The notes under the pieces: model-generated
What the model was told of the DNA's origin: nothing
Database searches by the model: none
What the model saw: the letters and a program-made list of their open reading frames with translations, nothing else
Shown: positions 48,674 through 58,362 of the stretch, one piece after another
Layout: every line of letters starts with the position of its first letter
How positions within the stretch are numbered: the stretch's first letter is position 1
Program-made: the position numbers and the translations under genes
Source: Streptomyces misionensis
Lineage (GTDB): Bacteria; Actinomycetota; Actinomycetes; Streptomycetales; Streptomycetaceae
NCBI RefSeq assembly: GCF_900104815.1
Contig: NZ_FNTD01000004.1
Location: 2,248,501-2,312,500, forward strand
Direction: 5' to 3'
Length of the DNA: 64,000 bases

Positions 48674-49873
48674 ATGACGCCCATGCAACTCAAAGGCCCC
48701 GAAGAGGAGCGCGCCGGGCTCCGCTCGCCCGGTCTGGACGACCGGATCACCGGCGCCCTCGTCGGCGCCGCCGTCGGTGACGCCCTCGGCGGACCCGTCG
48801 AGGGGTACTCCCCCGAGCAGATCACCGAACGGCACGGCGGCCGGGTGCGCGGCATCGTCGGCCCCTGGCACGGCGACGCCTGGCGCACCGCCCGCCCCTT
48901 GGCGCCTTACCACAAGGGCGACGGCCACGTCACCGACGACACCCTGATGACCCACGCGCTGATCCGGGTCTACGACCGGGTCCGGGACCACCTCGACGCC
49001 TACGCGCTGGCCGAGCACCTGGTGCCGGACCTGATGACCGAGCCCCGCTGGATCCCCGAACTGGAGGCGGAGGCACTGCCGCTGCACCGGCTGTTCCTCG
49101 CCGAGAAGTGGCTGGTGGCCCGGCTCGCCTACGGGCACGCGGACCCCCGGGAGGCGGGCGTCGGCAACATCGTCAACTGCGGTGCGGCGATGTACATGGC
49201 CCCCGTCGGCCTGGTCAACGCGGCCGATCCGCGGGCCGCGTACGCGGAGGCGCTGGACGTCGCCGGTGCCCACCAGTCGTCGTACGGCAGGGAGGCGGCC
49301 GGTGTCTTCGCCGCGGCCGTCGCCGCCGCCACCGCGCCGGACGCGACCCCGGACTCGGTGGTGGCCGCCTGCCTGGCGACGGCCAAGGACGGCACCCGGA
49401 CGGCGATCGAGAAGGTCTGCGAAGTGGCCTGCGGATACGACGAGTTCGAACCGGCGCTCGGACCGCTGCGCGCGGCCGTCGCCCCGTACGACACGGTCGG
49501 CCCGGACTACCGCGCCCCCTCCCTCGCCGCCCGCCGCCCCTCCCGGCTGCACTCCATCGAGGAACTGCCCGTGGCGCTCGGCATGTTGGTGGTCTGCGGC
49601 GGCGACTACCGGCAGGCGGTGCTCGGTTCGGTCAACTACGGCCGCGACTGCGACTCGATCGCCACGATGGCCGGTGCGCTCGCGGGCGCCCTCGGTTCCC
49701 CGGTGCCCGAGGAGTGGGCGCGGACCGTGGCGCGGGCGAGCCGCCTGGACCTGTGGCGGCCGGCCCGCACCCTCGCCCGGGTCGCCCGCGAGATCTTCGC
49801 CCGCGACGTCGAGCGGCGCCGCGCCCACGAACGGGCCTTCGCCGCCCTGGGAGGTACGCCGTGCTCCGACTGA
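48674..49873 (+). CDS. ADP-ribosylglycohydrolase family protein (ARH-3)
   Basis: A 399-residue ARH-family hydrolase with all metal motifs: VGAAVGDALGGPVEGYSPEQ (GDALG 35-39), GDGHVTDDTLMTHALI (TDDT 87-90) and NYGRDCDSIATMAGALAGA (Asp325, Asp327). GAGVGN-like and NCGAAMYMAPVGLVNAADP segments form the substrate pocket wall. The order of motifs follows bacterial YegU-like proteins. It begins seven bases after the ARH-2 stop with AGGAGG 11 bases upstream, and its own 3' end overlaps ARH-4 by 13 bases. Predicted to be active; substrate unknown. Confidence 0.9.
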   Translation: MTPMQLKGPEEERAGLRSPGLDDRITGALVGAAVGDALGGPVEGYSPEQITERHGGRVRGIVGPWHGDAWRTARPLAPYHKGDGHVTDDTLMTHALIRVYDRVRDHLDAYALAEHLVPDLMTEPRWIPELEAEALPLHRLFLAEKWLVARLAYGHADPREAGVGNIVNCGAAMYMAPVGLVNAADPRAAYAEALDVAGAHQSSYGREAAGVFAAAVAAATAPDATPDSVVAACLATAKDGTRTAIEKVCEVACGYDEFEPALGPLRAAVAPYDTVGPDYRAPSLAARRPSRLHSIEELPVALGMLVVCGGDYRQAVLGSVNYGRDCDSIATMAGALAGALGSPVPEEWARTVARASRLDLWRPARTLARVAREIFARDVERRRAHERAFAALGGTPCSD

Positions 49874-51222
49874 CCTGGGTCCAGCCCGAGGACCTGCTCG
49901 GCCACGAACTGCGCCAGGCCCGCCTGGACGGCCGGGAGCCGTCGCGGATCGAGGAGCGCTGGCGGGCGGCGGGCGGTCCGGACGCCCCGGAGCGCGCGGG
50001 CGCCTCCGCGCACCGCGTCTCCCGCTATCTGCGGCTGCTGGCCGAGGACCTGCTGGACGAACTGGCCGATCTGCCCAGCCGGCTGGCCGACGACGAGCCG
50101 ACCGAGCTGGCCGCGATCCGCGCGGCGTGCCCCGACTGGCCCGCCCCGCGGCCCGCCCCGTCGCCGGGACCGCTCGCGCTGGAGGCGTCCTGGCTGGGCC
50201 GGGCCATCGGCTGCCTGCTGGGCAAACCGGTGGAGAAGCTGCCCCTGGACGGTATCCGCGCCCTGGCCAGGGCGGCCGGGAACTGGCCGCTCGGCGGCTA
50301 CTTCACCGCCCGGGGCGTCCCCGGGGAGCTGCTCGCCGCCCACCCCTGGAACCGCCGCTCGGCCGCCACCTCCCTCGCCGAGAACATCGACGGCATGCCC
50401 GCGGACGACGACCTCGACTACCCCCTGCTCAACCTGCTGCTGCTCCAGCGCCACGGCAGGAACTTCACCACCGAGGACGTGGCCCGGCTGTGGCTCGAAG
50501 AGCTGCCGCCCGGCCGGACGTTCACCGCGGAACGCCTCGCCTACCGCAACCTGCTCACCGGCGTCGAACCACCGCACACCGCCCGGCACCGCAACCCGTT
50601 CCGGGAGTGGATCGGCGCCCTGATCCGCGCCGACGTGCACGGCTGGACCAACCCCGGCGACCCGGCCGGCGCCGCCGAACAGGCCTACCGGGACGCGGTG
50701 TTGACGCACACCACCAACGGCGTCTACGCGGCCATGTTCACCGCCGCCACCCTCGCCACGGCCGCCACCGGCGAACACGACGTGCACGCCTGTCTGCGGG
50801 CGGGCCGGACGGTGGTCCCGCCCCGCTCCCGGCTGGCCGAGGCCATCGGGCACGCGCTGCGCCTCGCCGCCGCGCACGAGGACTTCGACGACGTGGTGGA
50901 CGAGCTCCACGCCCGCTACGCCCCCACCCACCACTGGGTGCACGCCATCCCCAACACCGCCCTGCTGGTCGCCGCCCTCGCCCACGCCGACGGCGACTTC
51001 ACCGGCTCCGTGCGCCGCGCGGTGGCGGGCGGTCTGGACACCGACTCGGTCGGCGCGACGGCGGGCAGTGTCGCCGGGCTCCTCGCGGGCTCCCCCACCG
51101 CGCTCCCCGAGCACTGGCGGGTGCCGCTGAAGAACCGGCTCGCCACCGGCGTCGCCGACTTCGACGGCAGCGGCTTCGACGCCCTGGCCCACCTCACGCA
51201 CCTGGAGGCGATCCGCCCATGA
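49861..51222 (+). CDS. Divergent ADP-ribosylglycohydrolase family protein (ARH-4)
   Basis: A 453-residue paralogue from a different subfamily. A 105-residue N-terminal helical extension (for example LAEDLLDELADLPSRLADDE) precedes the ARH domain. In the domain the first motif is RAIGCLLGKPVEKLPLDG rather than GDALG, the second is MPADDDLDYPLLN (ADDD 181-184), and the C-terminal motif is intact, GGLDTDSVGATAGSVAG (Asp393, Asp395). Several metal ligands remain, so catalysis is possible with a changed pocket. The conserved TNPGDPAGAAEQAYRDA and HTTNGVYAAMF stretches are shared with this subfamily. GTG at 49861 has GGGAGG six bases upstream. Its stop overlaps the kinase start as ATGA. Confidence 0.87.
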   Translation: MLRLTWVQPEDLLGHELRQARLDGREPSRIEERWRAAGGPDAPERAGASAHRVSRYLRLLAEDLLDELADLPSRLADDEPTELAAIRAACPDWPAPRPAPSPGPLALEASWLGRAIGCLLGKPVEKLPLDGIRALARAAGNWPLGGYFTARGVPGELLAAHPWNRRSAATSLAENIDGMPADDDLDYPLLNLLLLQRHGRNFTTEDVARLWLEELPPGRTFTAERLAYRNLLTGVEPPHTARHRNPFREWIGALIRADVHGWTNPGDPAGAAEQAYRDAVLTHTTNGVYAAMFTAATLATAATGEHDVHACLRAGRTVVPPRSRLAEAIGHALRLAAAHEDFDDVVDELHARYAPTHHWVHAIPNTALLVAALAHADGDFTGSVRRAVAGGLDTDSVGATAGSVAGLLAGSPTALPEHWRVPLKNRLATGVADFDGSGFDALAHLTHLEAIRP

Positions 51223-52112
51223 CCCACATCGCCGTCCTCGGCAGCACCACCATGGACCTCGTCACCCGTGCCGCCAGGGCCCCGCGGCCCGGGGAGACCG
51301 TGACCGGCCGGGAGTTCCGCACGATCCCCGGCGGCAAGGGCGCGGGACAGGCGATCGCCGCCGCGCGGGCCGGGGCCACTGTGTCGATGATCGGCGCGGT
51401 CGGCACCGACGCGTTCGGGGCGCGGCTGCGGGAGACCCTCGAACACTCCGGTGTGGACACGGACTTCCTGCGCACGGTCGAGGGCCCGTCCGGCACCGCG
51501 CACATCGTGGTGGACGACGAGGGCGGCAACTCGATCGTCGTCGTCCCGGGCGCCAACGGCACCGTCGACCACCTCTCGCCCGGCGACGAGGGGGTGATCG
51601 CCTCCGCCGACGCGCTGCTGCTCCAGCTGGAGATCCCCCTGGCGGCGGTGGTCGCGGGTGCCGAGGCCGCCCGCCGGCACGGGGTCCGGACCATCCTGAC
51701 GCCGTCGCCCGCCCGGCCGCTGCCGCCCGAACTCCTCGCCTCGACCGACTTGTTGGTGCCCAACGAGGAGGAGGCGATCACCCTCACCGGACACCCCGAC
51801 CCGCGGACGGCCGCCGCCGCGCTGCTGGAGGCGGTGCCGTGCGCGGTGGTCACGCTGGGCGCGACCGGCTGTCTGTACGTGACCCGCGACGCGGAGCCGC
51901 TGGTGGTGCCCGCGCCGCGGGTCGAGGCCGTGGACCCCACCGGCGCGGGCGACACCTTCGCCGGGGCCCTCGCGGTGGCCCTCGCCGAGGAGAAGCCCGT
52001 GCGCGAGGCCCTGTCCTGGGCCGCCGCCGCGGCCTCGCTCACGGTCGAGCGGGCGGGGGCGTCCGCCTCGATGCCGTACCGCCCGGAGATCGACGCGCGG
52101 TTCACCTCATGA
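51219..52112 (+). CDS. Ribokinase-like PfkB sugar kinase
   Basis: A 297-residue PfkB-family kinase most like ribokinase. The first signature is GGKGAGQAIAAARAG (39 on, where E. coli RbsK has GGKGANQA), and the second is DPTGAGDTFAGALAV, with the catalytic base Asp245. ALLLQLEIPLAAVVAGAEAA and LLVPNEEEAITLTG are normal ribokinase segments. It would phosphorylate a ribose-like sugar with ATP. Its place immediately after four ADP-ribosylglycohydrolases, coupled by ATGA on both sides, suggests it captures the sugar they release, as proposed for E. coli YegV next to YegU. Other sugars or nucleosides are possible. Confidence 0.9.
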   Translation: MTHIAVLGSTTMDLVTRAARAPRPGETVTGREFRTIPGGKGAGQAIAAARAGATVSMIGAVGTDAFGARLRETLEHSGVDTDFLRTVEGPSGTAHIVVDDEGGNSIVVVPGANGTVDHLSPGDEGVIASADALLLQLEIPLAAVVAGAEAARRHGVRTILTPSPARPLPPELLASTDLLVPNEEEAITLTGHPDPRTAAAALLEAVPCAVVTLGATGCLYVTRDAEPLVVPAPRVEAVDPTGAGDTFAGALAVALAEEKPVREALSWAAAAASLTVERAGASASMPYRPEIDARFTS

Positions 52113-53356
52113 GCGGGGAGCCGACGCCCCCCGGGAACCCGGCCATCCCCGGGGACCCGGCGCCACTCGGGGTCCCGGCGCTGGGCGGGCTGCGGGTGCT
52201 GGACCTGGCGACGCTCTTCGCCGGCCCCATGGCCGCGTCGCTGCTCGGCGACTTCGGCGCAGAGGTGATCAAGGTCGAGCATCCGCTGCGGCCGGACCCG
52301 TCCCGGGGCCACGGACCGGCCAAGGACGGGGTGGGCCTGTGGTGGAAGGTGCTCGGCCGCAACAAGCGCGCCATCACCCTCGACCTGTCCCGGCCGGGCG
52401 GCCGGGCGACGCTGCTGCGGCTCGCCGCCACCGCCGACGTGGTGATCGAGAACTTCCGCCCCGGCACCCTGGAGAGGTGGGGCCTGGGCTGGGACGCGCT
52501 GTCCGCGGCCAACCCCCGACTGGTGCTCGCCCGAGTCACCGCGTTCGGCCAGTTCGGGCCGTACGCGCACCGCCCCGGCTTCGGCACCCTCGCCGAGGCG
52601 ATGAGCGGCTTCGCCGCGCTCACCGGGGAGCCGGAGGCGCCCCCGGTGCTGCCGCCCTTCGGACTCGCCGACTCGATCGCGGGCCTGACCACCGCGTACG
52701 GCGTGCTGACCGCGCTGGCCGCGCGCGAGCGCACCGGCGCCGGGCAGGTCGTGGACATGGCGATCATCGAGCCGATCCTGTCCGTGCTCGGCCCGCACCC
52801 CACCTGGTACGACCAGCTCGGCTACGTCCAGGAACGCACCGGCAACCGGTCCGCGAACAACGCCCCGCGCAACACGTACCGCACCGCCGACGGCACCTGG
52901 GTCGCCGTCTCCACCTCCGCGCAGTCGGTCGCGGAACGGGTGCTGCGGCTGGTGGGGCGCCCGGAGCTGACCGAGCAGCCGTGGTTCGCCACCGGCGCGG
53001 GCCGGGCCGCGCACGCCGACGTGCTGGACGAGGCCGTCGGCACCTGGATCGCCGCCCGCACCCGCGCGGAGGTCCTGGCCGCGTTCGAGGCGGCACAGGC
53101 GGCGGTGGCTCCGGTGCAGGACGTCCGGGACGTGCTGGCGGACCCCCAGTACCGGGCCCTGGACACGGTGACCACCGTGCCGGACCCGGAGCTGGGCCCG
53201 CTGCGGTTGCAGAACGTGCTGTTCCGGCTGTCCGAGACCCCCGGCGCGATTCGCTGGGCCGGCCGCCCGCACGGCGCGGACACCGACGCGGTCCTCACCG
53301 AGCTGGGCCTCACCCCGGACGAGATCGCCGCGCTGCGCGAGGAGGGCGCGCTGTGA
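52109..53356 (+). CDS. Type III CoA-transferase (CaiB/BaiF family)
   Basis: A 415-residue CoA-transferase of the Frc/CaiB/BaiF family, which moves CoA between carboxylic acids through an aspartyl-CoA intermediate. Family marks: LRVLDLATLFAGPMAASLLG, FGAEVIKVEHPLRPDP, ENFRPGTLERWGLG, VTAFGQFGPYAHRPGF and the catalytic Asp188 in PPFGLADSIAGLTTAYG. The N-terminal 25 residues are Pro/Gly-rich. It overlaps the kinase upstream (ATGA) and the lyase downstream (GTGA). With the CitE-like protein it suggests activation and cleavage of a hydroxy-acid such as malate, citramalate or a related acid; the actual acid is unknown. Confidence 0.9.
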   Translation: MSGEPTPPGNPAIPGDPAPLGVPALGGLRVLDLATLFAGPMAASLLGDFGAEVIKVEHPLRPDPSRGHGPAKDGVGLWWKVLGRNKRAITLDLSRPGGRATLLRLAATADVVIENFRPGTLERWGLGWDALSAANPRLVLARVTAFGQFGPYAHRPGFGTLAEAMSGFAALTGEPEAPPVLPPFGLADSIAGLTTAYGVLTALAARERTGAGQVVDMAIIEPILSVLGPHPTWYDQLGYVQERTGNRSANNAPRNTYRTADGTWVAVSTSAQSVAERVLRLVGRPELTEQPWFATGAGRAAHADVLDEAVGTWIAARTRAEVLAAFEAAQAAVAPVQDVRDVLADPQYRALDTVTTVPDPELGPLRLQNVLFRLSETPGAIRWAGRPHGADTDAVLTELGLTPDEIAALREEGAL

Positions 53357-54162
53357 CCCCGCTGACCTGGCTCTACGTTCCCGGCGACCGGCCCCGGGTG
53401 ATCGCCAAGGCGCTGTCGGCGGGCGCCGACGTGGTGGTGATCGACCTGGAGGACGCGGTGGCCCCCGACCGCAAGGAGTACGCGCGGGACGCCACGGCCG
53501 ACCTCCTCGCGGAGCCGCCGCCGGTGCCGGTGCACGTCCGCGTCAACGCCCTGGGCACCCCGTGGGCGAGCGCCGACCTCGCGGCGCTCGCCGGGCTGCG
53601 GGGCCTGTCCGCGCTCCGGCTGCCGAAGGTGACGGCCCCGGCGGAGGTACGCCAGGTCGCCGCGCGCACCCCGCTCCCCCTCCACGCGCTGCTGGAGTCG
53701 GCCCTCGCCATCGAGCGCGCGTACGCCATCGCCCGCGCGCACCCGGCCCTGCGGGGCATCTCCCTGGGCGAGACGGACCTCCGGGCCGACCTGGGGGTGC
53801 GGGCGGACGCGGGGCTGGACTGGCCGCGCTCCCGCGTGATCGTCGCGGCCCGCGCCGCGGGGCTGCCGCCACCGCCGCAGACGGTCCACCCCGACATCCG
53901 CGACCTGGAGGGGCTGGCCGCCTCCTGCGCCCACGGCCGCGCCCTGGGCTTCCTCGGCCGCGCCGCGATCCACCCGCGCCAGCTCCCGGTGATCGAGCGC
54001 GCCTATCTGCCCAGCCCGACGGAGGTCGAGCACGCCGAGACCGTCCTCAAGGCCGCCACCGCCCAGGAGGGCGCCCAAGCGCTGCCCGACGGCCGCTTCG
54101 TCGACGCGGCCGTGGTGGCCGAGGCCCGCCGCACGCTGTCCCTCGCCCGCAGAGGGAGCTGA
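53353..54162 (+). CDS. CitE-like HpcH/HpaI-family CoA-ester lyase
   Basis: A 269-residue TIM-barrel lyase of the CitE/malyl-CoA lyase group. Visible: WLYVPGDRPRVIAKAL, VVVIDLEDAVAPDRKE, VHVRVNALGTPWASADL, LRLPKVTAPAEVR, HALLESALAIERAYAIA with the metal-binding Glu, and SLGETDLRADLGVRADAG with the second acidic ligand. AAIHPRQLPVIERAYLPSP and GRFVDAAVVAEAR complete the normal C-terminus. It should cleave a 3-hydroxyacyl-CoA to acetyl-CoA (or similar) plus an oxo-acid. The GTG start overlaps the CoA-transferase stop. It is the last gene of the operon; a 16-bp hairpin follows. Confidence 0.9.
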   Translation: MTPLTWLYVPGDRPRVIAKALSAGADVVVIDLEDAVAPDRKEYARDATADLLAEPPPVPVHVRVNALGTPWASADLAALAGLRGLSALRLPKVTAPAEVRQVAARTPLPLHALLESALAIERAYAIARAHPALRGISLGETDLRADLGVRADAGLDWPRSRVIVAARAAGLPPPPQTVHPDIRDLEGLAASCAHGRALGFLGRAAIHPRQLPVIERAYLPSPTEVEHAETVLKAATAQEGAQALPDGRFVDAAVVAEARRTLSLARRGS

Positions 54163-54165
54163 GGC

Positions 54166-54199
54166 GGGCCCACACGGATCGAGGGCCCACACGGATCGA
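54166..54199. repeat. Exact 17-bp tandem duplication
   Basis: The 17-mer GGGCCCACACGGATCGA occurs twice without a gap (54166-54182 and 54183-54199), just after the CitE-like stop codon. The second copy runs into the terminator hairpin. An identical non-coding tandem copy looks like recent slippage. Confidence 0.9.
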
Positions 54200-54230
54200 G
54201 GGCGCCCGGAAGAGTCCGGGCGCCCTCGAT
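54195..54230. terminator. Bidirectional hairpin terminator between ARH operon and lgt
   Basis: Perfect 16-bp arms, ATCGAGGGCGCCCGGA and its complement, enclose an AGAG loop, making it one of the strongest hairpins in the window. The convergent lgt ends 16 bases further, so both transcripts can stop here. Confidence 0.9.
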
Positions 54231-54245
54231 GCCGTACCGCGTGCG

Positions 54246-55235
54246 TCAGCTCTGCTTCGTCGCCGACTCGGGTGCCCCGGCGGCCGTGCCCGGCTCGTCC
54301 GCCGGCTCGGCGGACTTCCCCGGAACGGCCTTCCCGGGAACGGCCTTCTCGGAGTCGGACTTCTCGGAGGCCGCGTCCGTCTCCTTGTCCGTGTCCCTGC
54401 CGTCCGCCGATGCCGTGACCGCGAGGGGCTCCACGATCTCCTCGCGGCCGGGACGGCGCTTCGCGGAGACGATCATGTAGGTGACCGCCAGCAGGAAGAC
54501 GATCAGGGCGGTCCAGTCGTTGAGGCGCAGGCCGAGGATGTGGTGGGCGTCGTCCACCCGCATGTACTCGATCCAGCCCCGGCCCACGCAGTACGCGGCG
54601 ACGTACAGCGCGAACGCCCGGCCATGGCCCAGCTTGAAGCGGCGGTCCGCCCAGATCACCAGGAACGCGACGCCGATGCACCACAGGGACTCGTAGAGGA
54701 ACGTCGGGTGGTAGTAGCCCGGCACCCGGCCACCCTCGGAGGAGGTGATGTGCAGCGCCCAGGGGACATGGGTCTCCCGGCCGTACAGCTCCTGGTTGAA
54801 CCAGTTGCCCCAGCGGCCCATGGCCTGCGCGAGGGCGATGCCGGGCGCGACGGCGTCGGCGTACGCGGGCATCGGGATGCCCCGGCGCCGCGCCCCGATC
54901 CAGGCGCCCAGCGCGCCCAGCGCGATCGCGCCCCAGATGCCCAGGCCGCCCTGCCACACCTTGAAGGCGTCCACCCAGTCACGGCCGGGGCTGAAGTACA
55001 GCTCGTAGTCCGTGATCACGTGGTACAGCCGGCCACCGACCAGACCGAACGGTACGGCCCACACCGCGATGTCGGCGACCGTGCCGGACTGCCCGCCGCG
55101 GGCGACCCAGCGCCTGTTGCCGAGCCAGACGGCGATGAAGACGCCGATGATGATGCAGAAGGCGTAGCCGCGCAGCGGGATGGGGCCGAGGTACAGCACC
55201 CCGCGCGACGGGCTGGGAATGTAGGCAAGTTCCAT
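54246..55235 (-). CDS. lgt: Prolipoprotein diacylglyceryl transferase
   Basis: Transfers diacylglycerol to the lipobox cysteine of prolipoproteins at the membrane, the first step of lipoprotein maturation; LivK in this window is a substrate by prediction. The 329-residue protein has seven hydrophobic helices. Lgt hallmarks: LGPIPLRGYAFCIIIGVF, GLVGGRLYHVITDYE, AQAMGRWGNWFNQELYG and GYYHPTFLYESLWCIG. The segment equivalent to E. coli HGGLIG (His103) reads WQGGLGIWG, so Gln95 replaces His. A polar C-terminal tail of about 70 residues contains the short repeats EKAVPGKAVPGKS. ATG at 55235. Confidence 0.95.
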   Translation of the reverse strand: MELAYIPSPSRGVLYLGPIPLRGYAFCIIIGVFIAVWLGNRRWVARGGQSGTVADIAVWAVPFGLVGGRLYHVITDYELYFSPGRDWVDAFKVWQGGLGIWGAIALGALGAWIGARRRGIPMPAYADAVAPGIALAQAMGRWGNWFNQELYGRETHVPWALHITSSEGGRVPGYYHPTFLYESLWCIGVAFLVIWADRRFKLGHGRAFALYVAAYCVGRGWIEYMRVDDAHHILGLRLNDWTALIVFLLAVTYMIVSAKRRPGREEIVEPLAVTASADGRDTDKETDAASEKSDSEKAVPGKAVPGKSAEPADEPGTAAGAPESATKQS

Positions 55236-55317
55236 GGCAGGTCCGACGCTACCGTGCCAGGCCCCCGGGACACCAAGCCGCCTGGCCACGGCTGCGTAAC
55301 GGGGGTGTGAGAATCGC

Positions 55318-56094
55318 TTACCCGCGGTCGCCCGCCTCCACCATCTGCTTGAGCTTGGCCGGTGTCATCGACTGGTCCTGGTAGATGTTCTTGCCGCCCA
55401 GCAGCACCGTGGGCGTGCCGGTGAAGCCGCCGCTCTGGAAGGCCTTCTGGGAGCGGTTCACCCAGCTGTCGTGCGTACCGCCGTCCACGCATGTGCGGTA
55501 GGCGGGCGTGTCCAGGCCGCTCACCTTGCCGGCCAGGGTGATCAGCTTGGCGTTGCTCGCGAAGGCGTCGTCGGTCTCCTTGGGCTGGTTCGCGTACAGC
55601 GTGTCGTGGTAGTCGCGGAACTTCCCGGCGTCCTGGGCGCAGGCGGCGGCGTTGGCCGCGCGCAGGGAGCCGGTGCCGCCGAGGTTGCCGTCGATCAGCC
55701 GGACCAGGTGGTACTCGATCCTGAGCTTGCCCGCGTCGGCCAGTTCGTGGAGCGTGGGCCGGTACGCCGCCTCGAAGGCCTGGCAGGCGGGGCAGCGGAA
55801 GTCCTCCCAGATCGTGAGCGTGGATCTGGCGCCGTCCTTGCCGACCGGGATCGCGAGGCCGTCCTTGCCCTGGGCGCCGGAGGGCGCCACGACCGGCCCC
55901 GCGCTGCTGCTGCTCTTGTTCTTGCCCGAGTTCGCGGCGACCACGCCGATCACCGCCGCGAGGCCCAGGACACAGACGACGGCAGCGCCCACGATCAGCG
56001 TGCGCCGCCGCTTCTCCGCGGCCTTCTGCTTCTCGCGCTCGACCGCCAGCCGCTCCCGGGCGGTGCGCTTTCCGTCACGGTTCTTCTCGCTCAC
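55318..56094 (-). CDS. Membrane-anchored DsbA-like thioredoxin-fold protein
   Basis: A 258-residue protein with a basic cytoplasmic start (KRTARERLAVEREKQKAAEK), one membrane anchor at residues 32-53 and an exported thioredoxin-fold domain. The redox motif is CPAC (Cys101-Cys104) in IWEDFRCPACQAF. The helical insertion has Cys residues in AANAAACAQDAGKF and YRTCVDGGTH, and the cis-Pro region reads FTGTPTVLLGGKNIY. This matches DsbA-like proteins that form disulfides in exported proteins. GTG at 56094 has a G-rich site upstream. It is one of the last genes of the trp-strand run, with lgt 82 bases downstream; both act on exported proteins. Confidence 0.92.
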   Translation of the reverse strand: MSEKNRDGKRTARERLAVEREKQKAAEKRRRTLIVGAAVVCVLGLAAVIGVVAANSGKNKSSSSAGPVVAPSGAQGKDGLAIPVGKDGARSTLTIWEDFRCPACQAFEAAYRPTLHELADAGKLRIEYHLVRLIDGNLGGTGSLRAANAAACAQDAGKFRDYHDTLYANQPKETDDAFASNAKLITLAGKVSGLDTPAYRTCVDGGTHDSWVNRSQKAFQSGGFTGTPTVLLGGKNIYQDQSMTPAKLKQMVEAGDRG

Positions 56095-56192
56095 ACCCCC
56101 AGAACGAACCGGGGAGGCGCAGCGCGCCTCCCCGGCCCGAGGTCCACCCGTTCGAGTGACCGGAATGGATCGATACGGGATGTCCCGTGCGG

Positions 56193-57007
56193 TTACGCCT
56201 GGCCGCGCACGCCCTTCGCCAGGTCGCCGGCGAGCTCCCGGACCGCCTCGATGCCCGAGGCGTGGTCGGGGGCGTCCAGCATGCGCTTGACGAAGGCCGA
56301 GCCCACGATCACGCCGTCCGCGAAGGCGCCGACCTCGGCGGCCTGCCGCGCGTTGGAGACGCCGAGGCCCACGCACACGGCCAGCTCGGTACCGGTGGCG
56401 CGGGTGCGCTCCACCAGCTCCTGGGCCTGCGTGCCGACGGACTCGCGGGTGCCGGTGACGCCCATCAGCGAGGCCGCGTAGACGAACCCGCTGCCCGCCG
56501 CGGTGATCTCGGCGAGCCGCGCGTCCTTGCTGCTCGGCGCCACCACGAAGACCGTGGCCAGGCCGTGCTTGTCGGCGTGCTCGCGCCACAGCGCGGACTC
56601 CTGCACCGGCAGGTCGGGCAGGATGCAGCCCGCGCCGCCCGCCTCGGCCAGCTCGGCGGTGAACCGCTCGACGCCGTAGCGGTCGATGGGGTTCCAGTAC
56701 GTCATCACCAGCACGGGCTTGCCGGTGGCCGCGTGGGCCTCCCGGACGGTGCGCATCACGTCCGCGATCCTGACGCCGCCGCGCAGGGCGATGTCGTCGG
56801 CGGTCTGGATGACCGGGCCGTCCAGCACCGGGTCGCTGTGCGGCAGGCCCACCTCGACGACGTCGGCGCCGCCGTCGAAGACGGCCTTGATCGCCTCGAT
56901 GCCGCCGTCCACGGTGGGGAACCCGGCCGGCAGGTACGCGATCAGCGCGGCCCGGCCCTCGGCCTTGGCACCGGCGAGGGTGTCGGTCAACAGCTGGATG
57001 TTCCCGC

Positions 57008-57011
<4 letters not shown>
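56193..57011 (-). CDS. trpA: Tryptophan synthase alpha chain
   Basis: Cleaves indole-3-glycerol phosphate to indole and glyceraldehyde-3-phosphate; indole passes to TrpB. The 272-residue TIM barrel has [20 protein letters not shown], the catalytic Glu53 in [17 protein letters not shown] and Asp64, [12 protein letters not shown] with a conserved loop, and [20 protein letters not shown] binding phosphate. The GTG start overlaps the trpB stop (GTGA), so it is coupled to trpB. It is the last tryptophan gene in the run; 98 bases separate it from the thioredoxin-fold gene. Confidence 0.97.
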
Positions 57012-58291
<1,280 letters not shown>

Positions 58292-58362
58292 GCCAGTACC
58301 TCACGGTGAGTGTGTGCGGAAAAGACACTGTTCGCCGTGGGGGCGGAGCCGATGGGGTGACC

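Noticed and set aside
46181..51222. DraT-DraG-type control of nitrogenase or a toxin-antitoxin ADP-ribosylation pair
   Set aside because: No ADP-ribosyltransferase gene is in the window and no nitrogenase genes are visible; only the hydrolase side is present.
58292..58362. Trp attenuator or leader peptide between trpM and trpB
   Set aside because: No run of Trp codons with alternative hairpins could be drawn in this 71-base gap.
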